A stretch of 19,071 nucleotides of DNA from Candidatus Heimdallarchaeota archaeon (GCA_016839875.1 JAEOTK010000189.1:1-19071); one strand, 5' to 3'. Shown: positions 1-6,906, counted from the stretch's first letter. The notes: generated by a model not told the origin, from the letters alone. Numbers and translations are program-made.

Positions 1-1175
1 ATTGGAGTTGGGGTTGGAATGCTTTCGACTTCCATTGCTTCAACTTCTTCCTCGATTTTCTCCTCAAGTTTACTTTTCTTTCTTGTTTCTTTCTCTCTTA
101 ATTTTTCGAGATAAGGCATAACTTGTGTATAGTCTATTCCTCTTCTTCTAGCCATATCAGTGAGTAGAATATCTCTATAACCAGGATCTTCAACTTTGAG
201 GAGTTCGATATCCTTTTCTAATTCTTGAATAATTGCTATGGCTTCATAGATGTCATCCTTTTGAAGTTTAGGTTCTTTTGCTTCGACTACTGGCTTCTTT
301 ATTTCTTCCTTAAGAGTCTGCATTGCTTTGAGTACTTCAGTTTTTACAGAATCTTGTTCGCCTTTATCTAATGCCTCCTTAACCATATCGAGTTTTTGAA
401 TTGGAGATTCGATTGCTTTTTCTTCTTTCACTTGTGGTTTAGCTTTGGCTTTATCTTTCTTCTCAGGAGGTTTTTCAACAACCTCTTCTTCTGCTTCCTT
501 AACAGTTTTCATTGCTGGAACAGCGATATTTGTGAAAATGTTTTTTGCAAGTTTTTCGTTATCACGAAGCTTAATACCTGATTTCTTATCAGAGAACATT
601 AAGTAAGAACCGCAAACAAAAACTGTACCTAAACCATAAGAAGTGATTGCCATTACAGTTGCACTAGGTGGATCACTTGTATCTTGTGTTCTTGCAAGTT
701 CTCCGACATTTTTTCCTATGTTTAGTGAACAACTCGAAACTAATGTAACTTCAGAAAGATCTGTAGTAATTGGATGTTCATAGAATTTTGAAACAACTGC
801 ATTGCTTTCTAATTCAAGATCAAAGTTCTGATAATCAAATATCTGATTTGCAATGATTTCTATATCGAAATGCTTCAGAAGAGTATTCAAATTTGTATTT
901 AATCCTTTATCTCCTCCAGCATTAGCAAATATGGCTAATGATCCTCCTTCATCAACGAATCTAAGAAGGGCTTTTACTTCATGACCGTATAGTTTGGAAC
1001 CATCTGGACATAAGAATACTAATACATCTGCTTTCGAGATCTCACTTGTTTTTATTGGGTAAGTACTATAAGTTGCAACTTTATGACCCGCTTTCTCAAT
1101 TAATTTTCCTAATTTATCAAAATTATCGTAGATTTTTCCTCTCTCTTTTTGAGTTTCATCAAATAGGATATTCAT
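1..1175 (-). CDS. IFT52-like GIFT-domain protein (3' end missing)
   Basis: The reading frame is open from an ATG at 1175 to the window edge, giving about 391 residues with the C-terminus missing. A GGTGA ribosome site lies four bases before the ATG. Residues 1 to about 217 form an alpha/beta domain. Key stretches are DEGGSLAIFANAGGDKGLNT (75-94), followed by a leucine-rich helix, and CGSYLMFSD (188-196), followed by a charged stretch and DNEKLAKNIFTNI. From memory these match, in order and spacing, the blocks of eukaryotic IFT52: the GGESRFDTN region, then GSCHMFSD, then a terminal helix. This is the GIFT (GldG/IFT52) fold, related to class I amidotransferases, and it is thought to be binding rather than catalytic. 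Residues 222-300 are a Lys/Glu/Pro-rich linker. A predicted helical, charged region follows and ends in a Pro-Thr repeat at the edge. It is divergent from the MinD-like gene. The fold is fairly certain; the function is unknown. Confidence 0.8.
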   Translation of the reverse strand, partial: MNILFDETQKERGKIYDNFDKLGKLIEKAGHKVATYSTYPIKTSEISKADVLVFLCPDGSKLYGHEVKALLRFVDEGGSLAIFANAGGDKGLNTNLNTLLKHFDIEIIANQIFDYQNFDLELESNAVVSKFYEHPITTDLSEVTLVSSCSLNIGKNVGELARTQDTSDPPSATVMAITSYGLGTVFVCGSYLMFSDKKSGIKLRDNEKLAKNIFTNIAVPAMKTVKEAEEEVVEKPPEKKDKAKAKPQVKEEKAIESPIQKLDMVKEALDKGEQDSVKTEVLKAMQTLKEEIKKPVVEAKEPKLQKDDIYEAIAIIQELEKDIELLKVEDPGYRDILLTDMARRRGIDYTQVMPYLEKLREKETRKKSKLEEKIEEEVEAMEVESIPTPTP

Positions 1176-1311
1176 TTACTCACCGTTTTGAATAGTTTTC
1201 TTTCTTTGAAGTTTAAGTAATTTTATCTGCAAATTCTTTACTAAAACATCTTATAAATAGTTAAATATAAGGTTGCTGATGGTCAGAATAATATGGAAAA
1301 AGAACTTATAT

Positions 1312-1328
1312 TATAGTTTTTAACTATA
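1312..1328. promoter_or_regulatory. Inverted repeat TATAGTT-N3-AACTATA, candidate operator
   Basis: This is a perfect 7-base inverted repeat with a TTT centre, directly downstream of the TATA-like sequence ACTTATATTATA. A half-site-like ATAGTTAA also occurs near 1257-1264. The position is consistent with a repressor site overlapping transcription initiation. It is AT-only apart from one G and one C, so chance occurrence is possible. Confidence 0.4.
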
Positions 1329-1352
1329 CATTAATCAGTATTTATTGGTGTA

Positions 1353-1373
1353 TTGTTTCAAATACTGAAACAA
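1353..1373. promoter_or_regulatory. Inverted repeat TTGTTTCA-N5-TGAAACAA, candidate operator
   Basis: This is a perfect 8-base inverted repeat with a 5-base spacer (AATAC). It lies 24 bases before the MinD-like start codon and downstream of the likely TATA box. Sites of this size and symmetry are typical for dimeric helix-turn-helix regulators. As RNA it would form only a weak hairpin without a T-run, so a terminator is less likely. Confidence 0.5.
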
Positions 1374-1397
1374 AATTATCTTATATCCGGTGAGATG

Positions 1398-2261
1398 ATG
1401 GAAAAGACTTTACTAGATGAAATAGAAGCAAGAACTTCAGCAAGATTAGATATTATCGTTCTACACTCACAGAAGGGGGGTCCTGGAAAAACAACTTTAG
1501 CTTGTAACATAGCTCATGAACTAGCTAAAAGGGGAAACAAGACTGTTTTGATTGATCTCGACATCGCTCAACCTGCAATTCAATATATTTTCCATGTGCC
1601 TGATAAAGAAATCAAGTTTACAATAAATGATATTCTTCTAGGAAAAGCAAAAGTGAAAGAAGAAGTACTAATCAAAACCGATGATCCAAATCTATTTCTA
1701 ATTGTAGCTAAAGAGAGTATAGAATATGGAGAGGGATTGTTATCTCTCATGGAAGGAATTCAGGAATTTTCTTTCTTTGCACTACATGAAATGACAAAGT
1801 TTCTACTAAGAATGGGTTTTAGGTATGTTGTATATGATTGTGCTCCAGGATATAGGATGGAATCAGTTAATGCAGCTGCAATAGCAGATGCTAGAGTTTT
1901 TGTTGTTAGACCTTCGACTTTTAGTTATGAAGGAGCTAAAATGATGCTTAATGATATCTATAAGAAACTGGATATAAGTTCTCTCAATTTCTTTGTTTTC
2001 AATCAGCTCCCACCAAAGCTGAAAGATGAAAATAAGAAGCTTCTAGAAAGCTGGAGAGATGAAATAATCAAGATGTATCAACCAGATAAAATAGATTTTC
2101 TAGATTTCCTTCCATTATCTTTTGATATCATGGAGCTAGGAATAAAAGGTGAATATATCTTCCCAGAAAAAGATCCATTATACGAAAAGCTGTCTAAGAT
2201 GGTAAATACGCTAGTAGAGAGCATAGACAAGATGAAAGAGATGAAGAAACAAAAAGAATAA
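1398..2261 (+). CDS. MinD/ParA-family (SIMIBI) P-loop ATPase
   Basis: This is a soluble ATPase of the MinD/ParA/Mrp class, about 287 residues from this start. The deviant Walker A KGGPGKTT lies at 26-33, with the signature lysine at its start, and is followed by a helix and LIDLDIAQP (Walker A' region). The Walker B-like stretch is VVYDCAPGY. The switch and adenine-binding part contains VFVVRPSTFSYEGA. The C-terminus (KLSKMVNTLVESIDKMKEMK) is predicted to be an amphipathic, basic helix, which could bind membrane as in MinD (inference). The second of two adjacent ATGs was chosen because the GGTGA site then sits four bases away, as elsewhere here. An in-frame TTG at 1353 lies inside an inverted repeat and is unlikely. 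No septum-site partner such as MinC is visible. The divergent GIFT gene and the downstream zinc-ribbon membrane genes are the obvious candidate partners. Confidence 0.88.
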   Translation: MEKTLLDEIEARTSARLDIIVLHSQKGGPGKTTLACNIAHELAKRGNKTVLIDLDIAQPAIQYIFHVPDKEIKFTINDILLGKAKVKEEVLIKTDDPNLFLIVAKESIEYGEGLLSLMEGIQEFSFFALHEMTKFLLRMGFRYVVYDCAPGYRMESVNAAAIADARVFVVRPSTFSYEGAKMMLNDIYKKLDISSLNFFVFNQLPPKLKDENKKLLESWRDEIIKMYQPDKIDFLDFLPLSFDIMELGIKGEYIFPEKDPLYEKLSKMVNTLVESIDKMKEMKKQKE

Positions 2262-2282
2262 TCTCTTTTCCGTTTAGCCAAA

Positions 2283-2290
2283 TTTTATAT
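2283..2290 (+). promoter_or_regulatory. TATA-like box for leaderless zinc-ribbon gene
   Basis: TTTTATAT is centred about 28 bases before the ATG at 2315, and no GGTGA site is present before that ATG. This spacing places the expected transcription start at or next to the start codon. The next gene could therefore have its own leaderless transcript separate from the MinD-like gene. Confidence 0.5.
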
Positions 2291-2314
2291 TCCAGTTTGA
2301 CATTTGTGTTCTTA

Positions 2315-3301
2315 ATGAGCCAAATTACAAAATTTCAATGTCCTCATTGTAACGCACCAATGGATGTAACTCCTGAAGATGCGATTTTTAACTGTATTTC
2401 TTGTGGTCAAGCTTGTTTAGCAGATGGTTCAAAATTTACTGATCACTATATTCTTGAAAACAATATGACTGAAAAACAAATACATGATGTAGTTAAGAAT
2501 CTAATTCGAAAGAAAGGTTTCATGAGAGGAATAAGAGGTTATAAAATTACTAATATCACTCCAATTCTTCTACCGTTTTGGGTCGTTACAACTGATGCGT
2601 ACACTCATTATGTTGGTTATAAAAGGTATACTGAAACAAAAACCAGAACTGTTGGTTCTGGCAAAAATCGACGTACTGTAACAGAAAGTGTAACAGTTTA
2701 TAGACCTGTAGATAATGAAATACGAGAGAAACGAGCTGATGCACTTCTAGGGAGAAGGGGTAGTTCAATTTATGGATATGATAAAGTAAAGGAGCTAGTG
2801 ACTACCGAATTCTCGAGAGCGGTTCCTTTCAATCAAGAAAGACTTCTTAGTACAGAAAAGGATTTTCAATATTTATCATCTGAACTATCTATGGATGCAG
2901 CTAATCAGCTAGGAAAGACGATTGTTTTTGATGATCATAGAAGAAAAGCTGAAAGTGCTTGTACTAAAGTATTTGACTGTGCTACACAATTATCTTACAC
3001 AGGTACATACTTCGTTCACGCTCCTGTTTGGCAAGTAGAATACATTTTCAAAGATGAAACTTATAGAATAGCTATTCTAGGAAGTAGCGGTAGAGTAATT
3101 ATAGGAGAAATTCCTGTAACAACAAGATTTCGAATCATTAATTTGACGCTATCATTAATTGTTTTTGGTGGTGCAGGAGCACTAAGCTATTTTGTGCTAC
3201 CAGGAGAAATTGCTGTTCCAATAATCGCTGGGATAGTAGCGTCTGTGATAGGATTCTTCACGCTTAAAAATACGTTTAAAGCTAAATCGGTGGTGAGCTA
3301 A
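2315..3301 (+). CDS. Zinc-ribbon membrane protein (first of a tandem pair)
   Basis: A predicted 328-residue protein. An N-terminal zinc ribbon has CPHC at 9-12 and CISC at 27-30, plus an extra Cys at 34. A mixed alpha/beta body includes a basic, Thr/Arg-rich stretch (TKTRTVGSGKNRRTVTES). Near the C-terminus comes APVWQVEYIFKDETYRIAIL, then GSSGRVIIGEIP, then two membrane helices (about 268-288 and 293-310). The motif P-V-W-x-x-x-Y followed by G-x-x-G-x-x-x-G-x-x-P before membrane helices recalls bacterial membrane proteins annotated as TFIIB-type zinc-ribbon proteins; their function is unknown. The ATG at 2315 was preferred over an in-frame TTG at 2297 because the zinc ribbon begins right after it and a TATA box lies 28 bases upstream. 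It is paralogous to the next gene, one base away. Confidence 0.75.
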   Translation: MSQITKFQCPHCNAPMDVTPEDAIFNCISCGQACLADGSKFTDHYILENNMTEKQIHDVVKNLIRKKGFMRGIRGYKITNITPILLPFWVVTTDAYTHYVGYKRYTETKTRTVGSGKNRRTVTESVTVYRPVDNEIREKRADALLGRRGSSIYGYDKVKELVTTEFSRAVPFNQERLLSTEKDFQYLSSELSMDAANQLGKTIVFDDHRRKAESACTKVFDCATQLSYTGTYFVHAPVWQVEYIFKDETYRIAILGSSGRVIIGEIPVTTRFRIINLTLSLIVFGGAGALSYFVLPGEIAVPIIAGIVASVIGFFTLKNTFKAKSVVS

Positions 3302-3302
3302 A

Positions 3303-4283
3303 ATGAGAAGTATAATGTGTCCAAACTGTAACGCTCCTCTCGAACTTGAAGATACACAATCGCATGTAACCTGTCCTTATTGTAGTGTAACTAGTGAACT
3401 CAAAAAAATAACTGAATTAATTGAACACTTCATGCTACCCGTATCATATGATGTATCTCAAATTCGTACAGAATTAGTTGGTGATATCTTAAAGTATCCA
3501 GGGGCACCAGATGATTTGCATAAATCACTTAATATCAAGAAAATTGATTTGAAATTTTATCCTTATTTCATAGTTACTGTACATCTCCGAACAGAATACA
3601 AAGGAAACGGAGAATTCGCAACTTATAGTTTTCCATATAAATCAGGATATCGAAACATAGACATTAAACTCAAACCTGAACAAGGAGTATTTGATGACGA
3701 AAGAGAATTCATCATCTATGCTGCTGAAGAAGTTAATAATGATTTGATAAACTTCGAGATTTCAACTAGAGGTAAAAGATACTTCCAGGCTCTTGAAGCT
3801 GAAAAAGTTAAAGCTGATGTAGTTTCAAGTATTTTCAATTTAGATCAAGCAAAAGCAGAAGCAACAGCTTCCATGAGAGATATTCATAAAGGCTTAATGC
3901 TCAAAGAACTAGCTCAGATAGGGGAAGTAAGAGATCAGCCTGAAGTAAAGGGAGTTTATCTACTGCATATACCATTCTATTTCATTGAATTTGAGGTTGC
4001 TAACAAGAAATTCAATGCAACACTTGATGCAGCAACTGGAAGAACTGTCATTACTCAAATACCTAGAGAAGTATCCTATTGGATGCAAGTAGGTGCATTA
4101 ACTACCCTCTTTGGTGGTATAGGTTTGGCAGGAATTTATCTCGCAGTGCAAGGTATTTTCGGTTATTTTGGTATCTTTCCAGCAATTGCAGGTATTCTGT
4201 TTGCTATTCGAACTCTGCAATTAGGATTGAAGTCAAGATACAGGGAAACTAGGAGATCAAAACGACGAGGTTCTAGATGGTAA
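3303..4283 (+). CDS. Zinc-ribbon membrane protein (second of a tandem pair)
   Basis: A predicted 326-residue protein with the same layout as its upstream neighbour. The zinc ribbon has CPNC at 6-9 and CPYC at 24-27, followed by an alpha/beta body. Then comes IPFYFIEFEVANKKFNATLD, AATGRTVITQIP, and two or three hydrophobic helices (about 260-300). It ends in a strongly basic tail (SRYRETRRSKRRGSRW), which suggests a cytoplasmic C-terminus. A GGTGA site overlaps the end of the previous gene, six bases before the ATG, so the two are translated from one transcript. The shared order of parts indicates an old tandem duplication, and both copies keep all four zinc ligands. The function is not known. 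Plausible roles are membrane-anchored adaptors acting with the MinD-like ATPase upstream (inference from position only). Confidence 0.75.
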   Translation: MRSIMCPNCNAPLELEDTQSHVTCPYCSVTSELKKITELIEHFMLPVSYDVSQIRTELVGDILKYPGAPDDLHKSLNIKKIDLKFYPYFIVTVHLRTEYKGNGEFATYSFPYKSGYRNIDIKLKPEQGVFDDEREFIIYAAEEVNNDLINFEISTRGKRYFQALEAEKVKADVVSSIFNLDQAKAEATASMRDIHKGLMLKELAQIGEVRDQPEVKGVYLLHIPFYFIEFEVANKKFNATLDAATGRTVITQIPREVSYWMQVGALTTLFGGIGLAGIYLAVQGIFGYFGIFPAIAGILFAIRTLQLGLKSRYRETRRSKRRGSRW

Positions 4284-4298
4284 ACTATTTCTAATACC

Positions 4299-4314
4299 TT
4301 TCTTTTTTCTTTTT
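4299..4314 (+). terminator. T-rich archaeal terminator candidate
   Basis: A run of T and C containing T6 and T5 tracts lies 16 bases after the second zinc-ribbon gene. Archaeal RNA polymerase stops at such T-rich tracts without a hairpin. Some read-through into the HAD gene is likely, because that gene has a ribosome site but no clear TATA box. Confidence 0.45.
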
Positions 4315-4330
4315 ACTCTGAAGTGATATA

Positions 4331-5050
4331 ATGAAAGATGGGATTCCGATATTTTTTGATTTTGGTGGAACTTTAGTTGATACACTTGAAATGACAAAGT
4401 ATATCTTTAAGGAAGCATTAGGAAAAGAATTTACTACAGACCAAATAATAAAGATGTATAAGGATGCTTCAAAGAAGAGAATGAGCATGTACATGTTTTT
4501 CAAATATCCAGTAAATCCCGTGAAACTTCTTCTGAAGCAGAAAAAGATGAAAAATATGCAAAAGGAATCTTTTCTAAAAACATCTGAGCTTTTTCCTGAT
4601 GTTAAAGAAACACTATGGAAAATCAAAGAATTAGATAATGTTTTCTTAGTTCTTGTTACTCAAAACCCATTGATGGAAGATGAAGAGTCTAGAGAAAAGA
4701 TACTCATCAAATTATTTGGAAACAAAAATCCATTCGATTTAGTATTGGCTGGTGAAGATAAGTTGAATCTAATTACCTCCCATTTTGATTCTGAAACGCT
4801 GCTTAATGGTGTAATAATAGGCGATCTCCCAAACGATGTTTATGTTGCAGATATACTGAAAATTCCATGCTATGGTGTAACTTGGGGATATTCAGACGAA
4901 ACAGAATTAGATACACCATTCATCGTAGATGAATTCAAAGATTTACTAGAGATGGTGAAAGATCATCTTATTGACTTAGCAGAAGGGAAAACAGAAGAGG
5001 AACTAGAAGAAATTGAATTTGAAGAAATCGAATTCGATGAAGAAATTTAG
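4331..5050 (+). CDS. HAD-like hydrolase-fold protein with altered motif I and acidic tail
   Basis: A 239-residue protein of the haloacid dehalogenase superfamily. Motif I is DFGGT at 10-14: the nucleophile Asp10 is present, but the usual second Asp two residues on is Gly12. Motif II is LVLVTQNP with Thr110, Lys144 is a likely motif III residue, and motif IV is GDLPND with Asp165 and Asp169. A helical cap of about 75 residues follows motif I. The second Asp is the general acid/base in phosphatases of this family, so ordinary phosphatase activity may be weak or replaced, although several HAD subfamilies tolerate a change here. The last 20 residues are almost all Glu/Asp with a doubled EEIEF. 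The start has AGTGA four bases upstream. It ends four bases from the convergent subunit H gene. The substrate is unknown. Confidence 0.8.
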   Translation: MKDGIPIFFDFGGTLVDTLEMTKYIFKEALGKEFTTDQIIKMYKDASKKRMSMYMFFKYPVNPVKLLLKQKKMKNMQKESFLKTSELFPDVKETLWKIKELDNVFLVLVTQNPLMEDEESREKILIKLFGNKNPFDLVLAGEDKLNLITSHFDSETLLNGVIIGDLPNDVYVADILKIPCYGVTWGYSDETELDTPFIVDEFKDLLEMVKDHLIDLAEGKTEEELEEIEFEEIEFDEEI

Positions 5051-5054
5051 CTTT

Positions 5055-5384
5055 TTAGTCATCTTCGAGTATAAGTTTAGTTATCTCCTTAGCAACTTTA
5101 GAGATTTTGGTTTTTGTGTCGATGGTTAATTTTTCTGCTTCTTCTTGAGCTTCTTCTACCATCTTCTCATGTTTTGTTGTGTCTCTTGCTTCAACAATTT
5201 TCTTCTTCAGAATCTCTCTTGCTTCAGATTTTGCGCTTTCTAAGCTTCGTATTCTGTCTGTTTGAGCCTTCTCCAACAACTTATTAACCTCATTTTGAGT
5301 GTCTTTAACCAATTGTTCTGCTTGTTGTTCAGCAAGCTTTATTTGTTGGATTAGTTCATGTTCTTTTGATGTCAAATATTTCAC
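5055..5384 (-). CDS. atpH: A-type ATP synthase subunit H (peripheral stalk)
   Basis: A 109-residue protein that is almost entirely charged heptad-repeat helix with a short hydrophobic end (ISKVAKEITKLILEDD). This is the form of archaeal subunit H (AhaH), the counterpart of V-ATPase G. It pairs with subunit E as a right-handed coiled coil forming the peripheral stalk between head and subunit I. The start is GTG at 5384. No ribosome site precedes it, but a TATA box lies at 5408-5416, so a leaderless message is likely. The first 16 bases overlap, on the opposite strand, the start of subunit C, an unusually tight divergent pair. A TTG at 5375 would shorten it by three residues. H is coded apart from the main A-to-K operon, although its product is needed in a fixed ratio with E. 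Confidence 0.82.
   Translation of the reverse strand: MKYLTSKEHELIQQIKLAEQQAEQLVKDTQNEVNKLLEKAQTDRIRSLESAKSEAREILKKKIVEARDTTKHEKMVEEAQEEAEKLTIDTKTKISKVAKEITKLILEDD
5337..5345 (+). promoter_or_regulatory. TATA-like box for subunit C
   Basis: CTTTATTTG is centred 28 bases before the subunit C ATG and lies inside the subunit H coding region. No ribosome site precedes that ATG, which fits a leaderless transcript. The match to a TATA box is moderate. Confidence 0.4.
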
Positions 5385-6424
5385 CAGACATTTCTTTTTT
5401 GACTAGCTATATTAAAGGGCAGTATGCAAAGCTTATCTCTAAAGAAGAATTTGACAACTTAATAAATAAACCTTATGAAGTTTTCATTAGTGAAATACAG
5501 GTTTTTGACATTGCTGAGAAATTAAAACAGCAAGCATCTTACAAATCTCATGAAATTGAGCGGCTTCTGACTTCAAAATTAATAGATCAGTATGAATATA
5601 TTCTCAAGTACACACCAGACTGGGCGAAGGATTTTCTAGAATCTTATACAACAAAGTTTGAAGTAATGAACATTCAACGTTTGATTAGATATCTATATTC
5701 AAAAGCTGATATAGACCTTAGAGAAGTTATTAATCTTCGAGGTCAAGAAATGTTGGGAAGAACCGCATTCATATCAAAACTACTTCAAAGCACAGATTTA
5801 GCAGATCTAATAGAGAAACTGAAAGAAACCGAATACGGTGAAGAAATTGAAGTAGCTGAACAGATGTATAGTAGAGTTGGAGATATTTGGCCTTTTGAAT
5901 TCGCAGTTGATAGTTTCTATCTGAAACAGATACTTGAAAGAGCTGAGAAACTAAAACGGAATCAAAGGGATAGTGCAAAATTCTTTGTGCACCATGAAAT
6001 TTTCAAGAATTTATTACTCGTTATTCTCAAAGCGGATTTTGTTGAAGTTGATGTGAACGAAGCTCTTGCATTACTTCCTCTTCCTAAAGAATTTCCATAC
6101 AAAAATCAACTCAAGGAAATAATAAAAGTAAGAGATTTACGAACTGATTTGGAGATCTTGAAATCATTAAATATTGATAAGATTTCCAAAGGAATAGAAC
6201 TTTATGAAAAAGATAAGATGTTTCTTCATATCGAAATTGGTATTCGAGCACACGAATTAGAGGTAATGGAGAAATCCTTCCATCATGATTTTGGAATTCT
6301 AAGCATATTGAGTTATTTAAAGCATTTCGAGACACAAATTGAGGATTTAACCAAACTTTTGTATTTGAAAGAGTATAAATTCCCTGTTGAGAAAACCAGG
6401 GAACTGATTATCAATCTAGTATAA
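5369..6424 (+). CDS. atpC: A-type ATP synthase subunit C (V-ATPase d homologue)
   Basis: A 351-residue, largely helical protein of the usual length for subunit C. It is the funnel-shaped adaptor that sits on the c-ring and holds the central shaft (D and F). Family features are the repeated three-helix units, for example the stretch with TTKFEVMNIQRLIRYLYSKA, where subunit C proteins have a conserved segment about a third of the way in. A later unit runs DFGILSILSYLKHFETQIEDL and ends KEYKFPVEKTRELI, near the conserved end of the family. The ATG at 5369 was chosen over TTG at 5366; neither has a ribosome site. It overlaps head-to-head with subunit H and converges with subunit K, with 14 bases between stops. 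It is therefore transcribed alone, against the main operon. Confidence 0.9.
   Translation: MSNISPDISFLTSYIKGQYAKLISKEEFDNLINKPYEVFISEIQVFDIAEKLKQQASYKSHEIERLLTSKLIDQYEYILKYTPDWAKDFLESYTTKFEVMNIQRLIRYLYSKADIDLREVINLRGQEMLGRTAFISKLLQSTDLADLIEKLKETEYGEEIEVAEQMYSRVGDIWPFEFAVDSFYLKQILERAEKLKRNQRDSAKFFVHHEIFKNLLLVILKADFVEVDVNEALALLPLPKEFPYKNQLKEIIKVRDLRTDLEILKSLNIDKISKGIELYEKDKMFLHIEIGIRAHELEVMEKSFHHDFGILSILSYLKHFETQIEDLTKLLYLKEYKFPVEKTRELIINLV
5408..5416 (-). promoter_or_regulatory. TATA box for subunit H
   Basis: On the minus strand this reads TTTAATATA, a good archaeal TATA box, centred about 28 bases before the GTG start of subunit H. It lies inside the subunit C coding region, at codons 14-16. 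Confidence 0.5.
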
Positions 6425-6426
6425 TC

Positions 6427-6434
6427 TTTTTTTT
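6427..6434 (+). terminator. T8 terminator after subunit C
   Basis: Eight consecutive T residues follow the subunit C stop by two bases, inside the 14-base gap before the convergent subunit K stop. This fits a hairpin-independent archaeal terminator for the plus-strand transcript. Confidence 0.6.
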
Positions 6435-6438
6435 CTTG

Positions 6439-6906
6439 TTAGGGTACGATACTTAGGAGAATGAAGGCTATCAATAACCCATAAATTGCCAAAGCTTCAC
6501 CTAATGCTAGATATATTAGATTTGGTGTAAAAACTTCAGAATTTGCGGATATAGACCCAATTGCAGCAGGTTCTCCTTTAGCTAGAGTGATTGCAGCTCC
6601 AAGATTAGATACAACCATTACAAACATTGCACCAAGGTAGATATAACCATGTGTTTCAGTGAAAGTTCCAATACCTTGCAATGGGTCGCTTATTTTGGTG
6701 TACATGATAAATGCTATTAACAAACCGTAGATAGCAAGAGCTTCAGCTAAAGCTAGATAAATTAAGATGAACATATTCAATTTCTGTTTTTCTGCGACTG
6801 CAGCTGCTGCTGCTTGTACACCTTTAGCTAATGGTATTCCTGCACCTAAGATTGTTAGCATTGTGCCTGCTATTCCTATTATTCCTAACAATAAACTGTT
6901 AACCAT
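6439..6906 (-). CDS. atpK: A-type ATP synthase subunit K (c subunit, double hairpin)
   Basis: A 155-residue proteolipid with four membrane helices that form two related hairpins. It builds the rotating c-ring. The ion-binding carboxylates are Glu55 in LALAEALAIYGLLIAFI and Glu137 in LALGEALAIYGLLIAFI, so both hairpins are active. The paired inner helices carry GAGIPLAKG and GAAITLAKG. The Pro often seen next to the Glu is absent. No Gln lies inside any helix; Na+-binding rings such as that of Enterococcus use Gln ligands, so proton coupling is a reasonable guess (inference). The gene is the last of the A-B-D-usp-E-I-K operon. Its ATG overlaps the end of subunit I by eight bases, implying coupled translation. 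Confidence 0.95.
   Translation of the reverse strand: MVNSLLLGIIGIAGTMLTILGAGIPLAKGVQAAAAAVAEKQKLNMFILIYLALAEALAIYGLLIAFIMYTKISDPLQGIGTFTETHGYIYLGAMFVMVVSNLGAAITLAKGEPAAIGSISANSEVFTPNLIYLALGEALAIYGLLIAFILLSIVP

Larger units (their letters stand above)
1176..1397. promoter_or_regulatory. Divergent promoter region between GIFT and MinD-like genes
   Basis: This gene-free stretch of about 220 bases lies between two divergent genes and is very AT-rich. TATA-like sequences occur at 1250-1268 (CTTATAAATAG and AAATATAAG, readable on either strand) and at 1304-1315 (ACTTATATTATA). Two perfect inverted repeats sit on the right-hand side (1312-1328 and 1353-1373). A GGTGA ribosome site belongs to each flanking gene. 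Unlike several other promoters in this window, both genes appear to have untranslated leaders. Confidence 0.6.

Noticed and set aside
396..581. Plus-strand Phe-rich frame
   Set aside because: It is the complement of the Lys/Glu-rich linker of the GIFT protein, where AAA/GAA codons read as TTT/TTC.
1353..1397. Longer start for the MinD-like gene at TTG 1353
   Set aside because: The TTG lies inside a perfect inverted repeat and has no ribosome site, whereas GGTGA sits four bases before the ATG at 1398.
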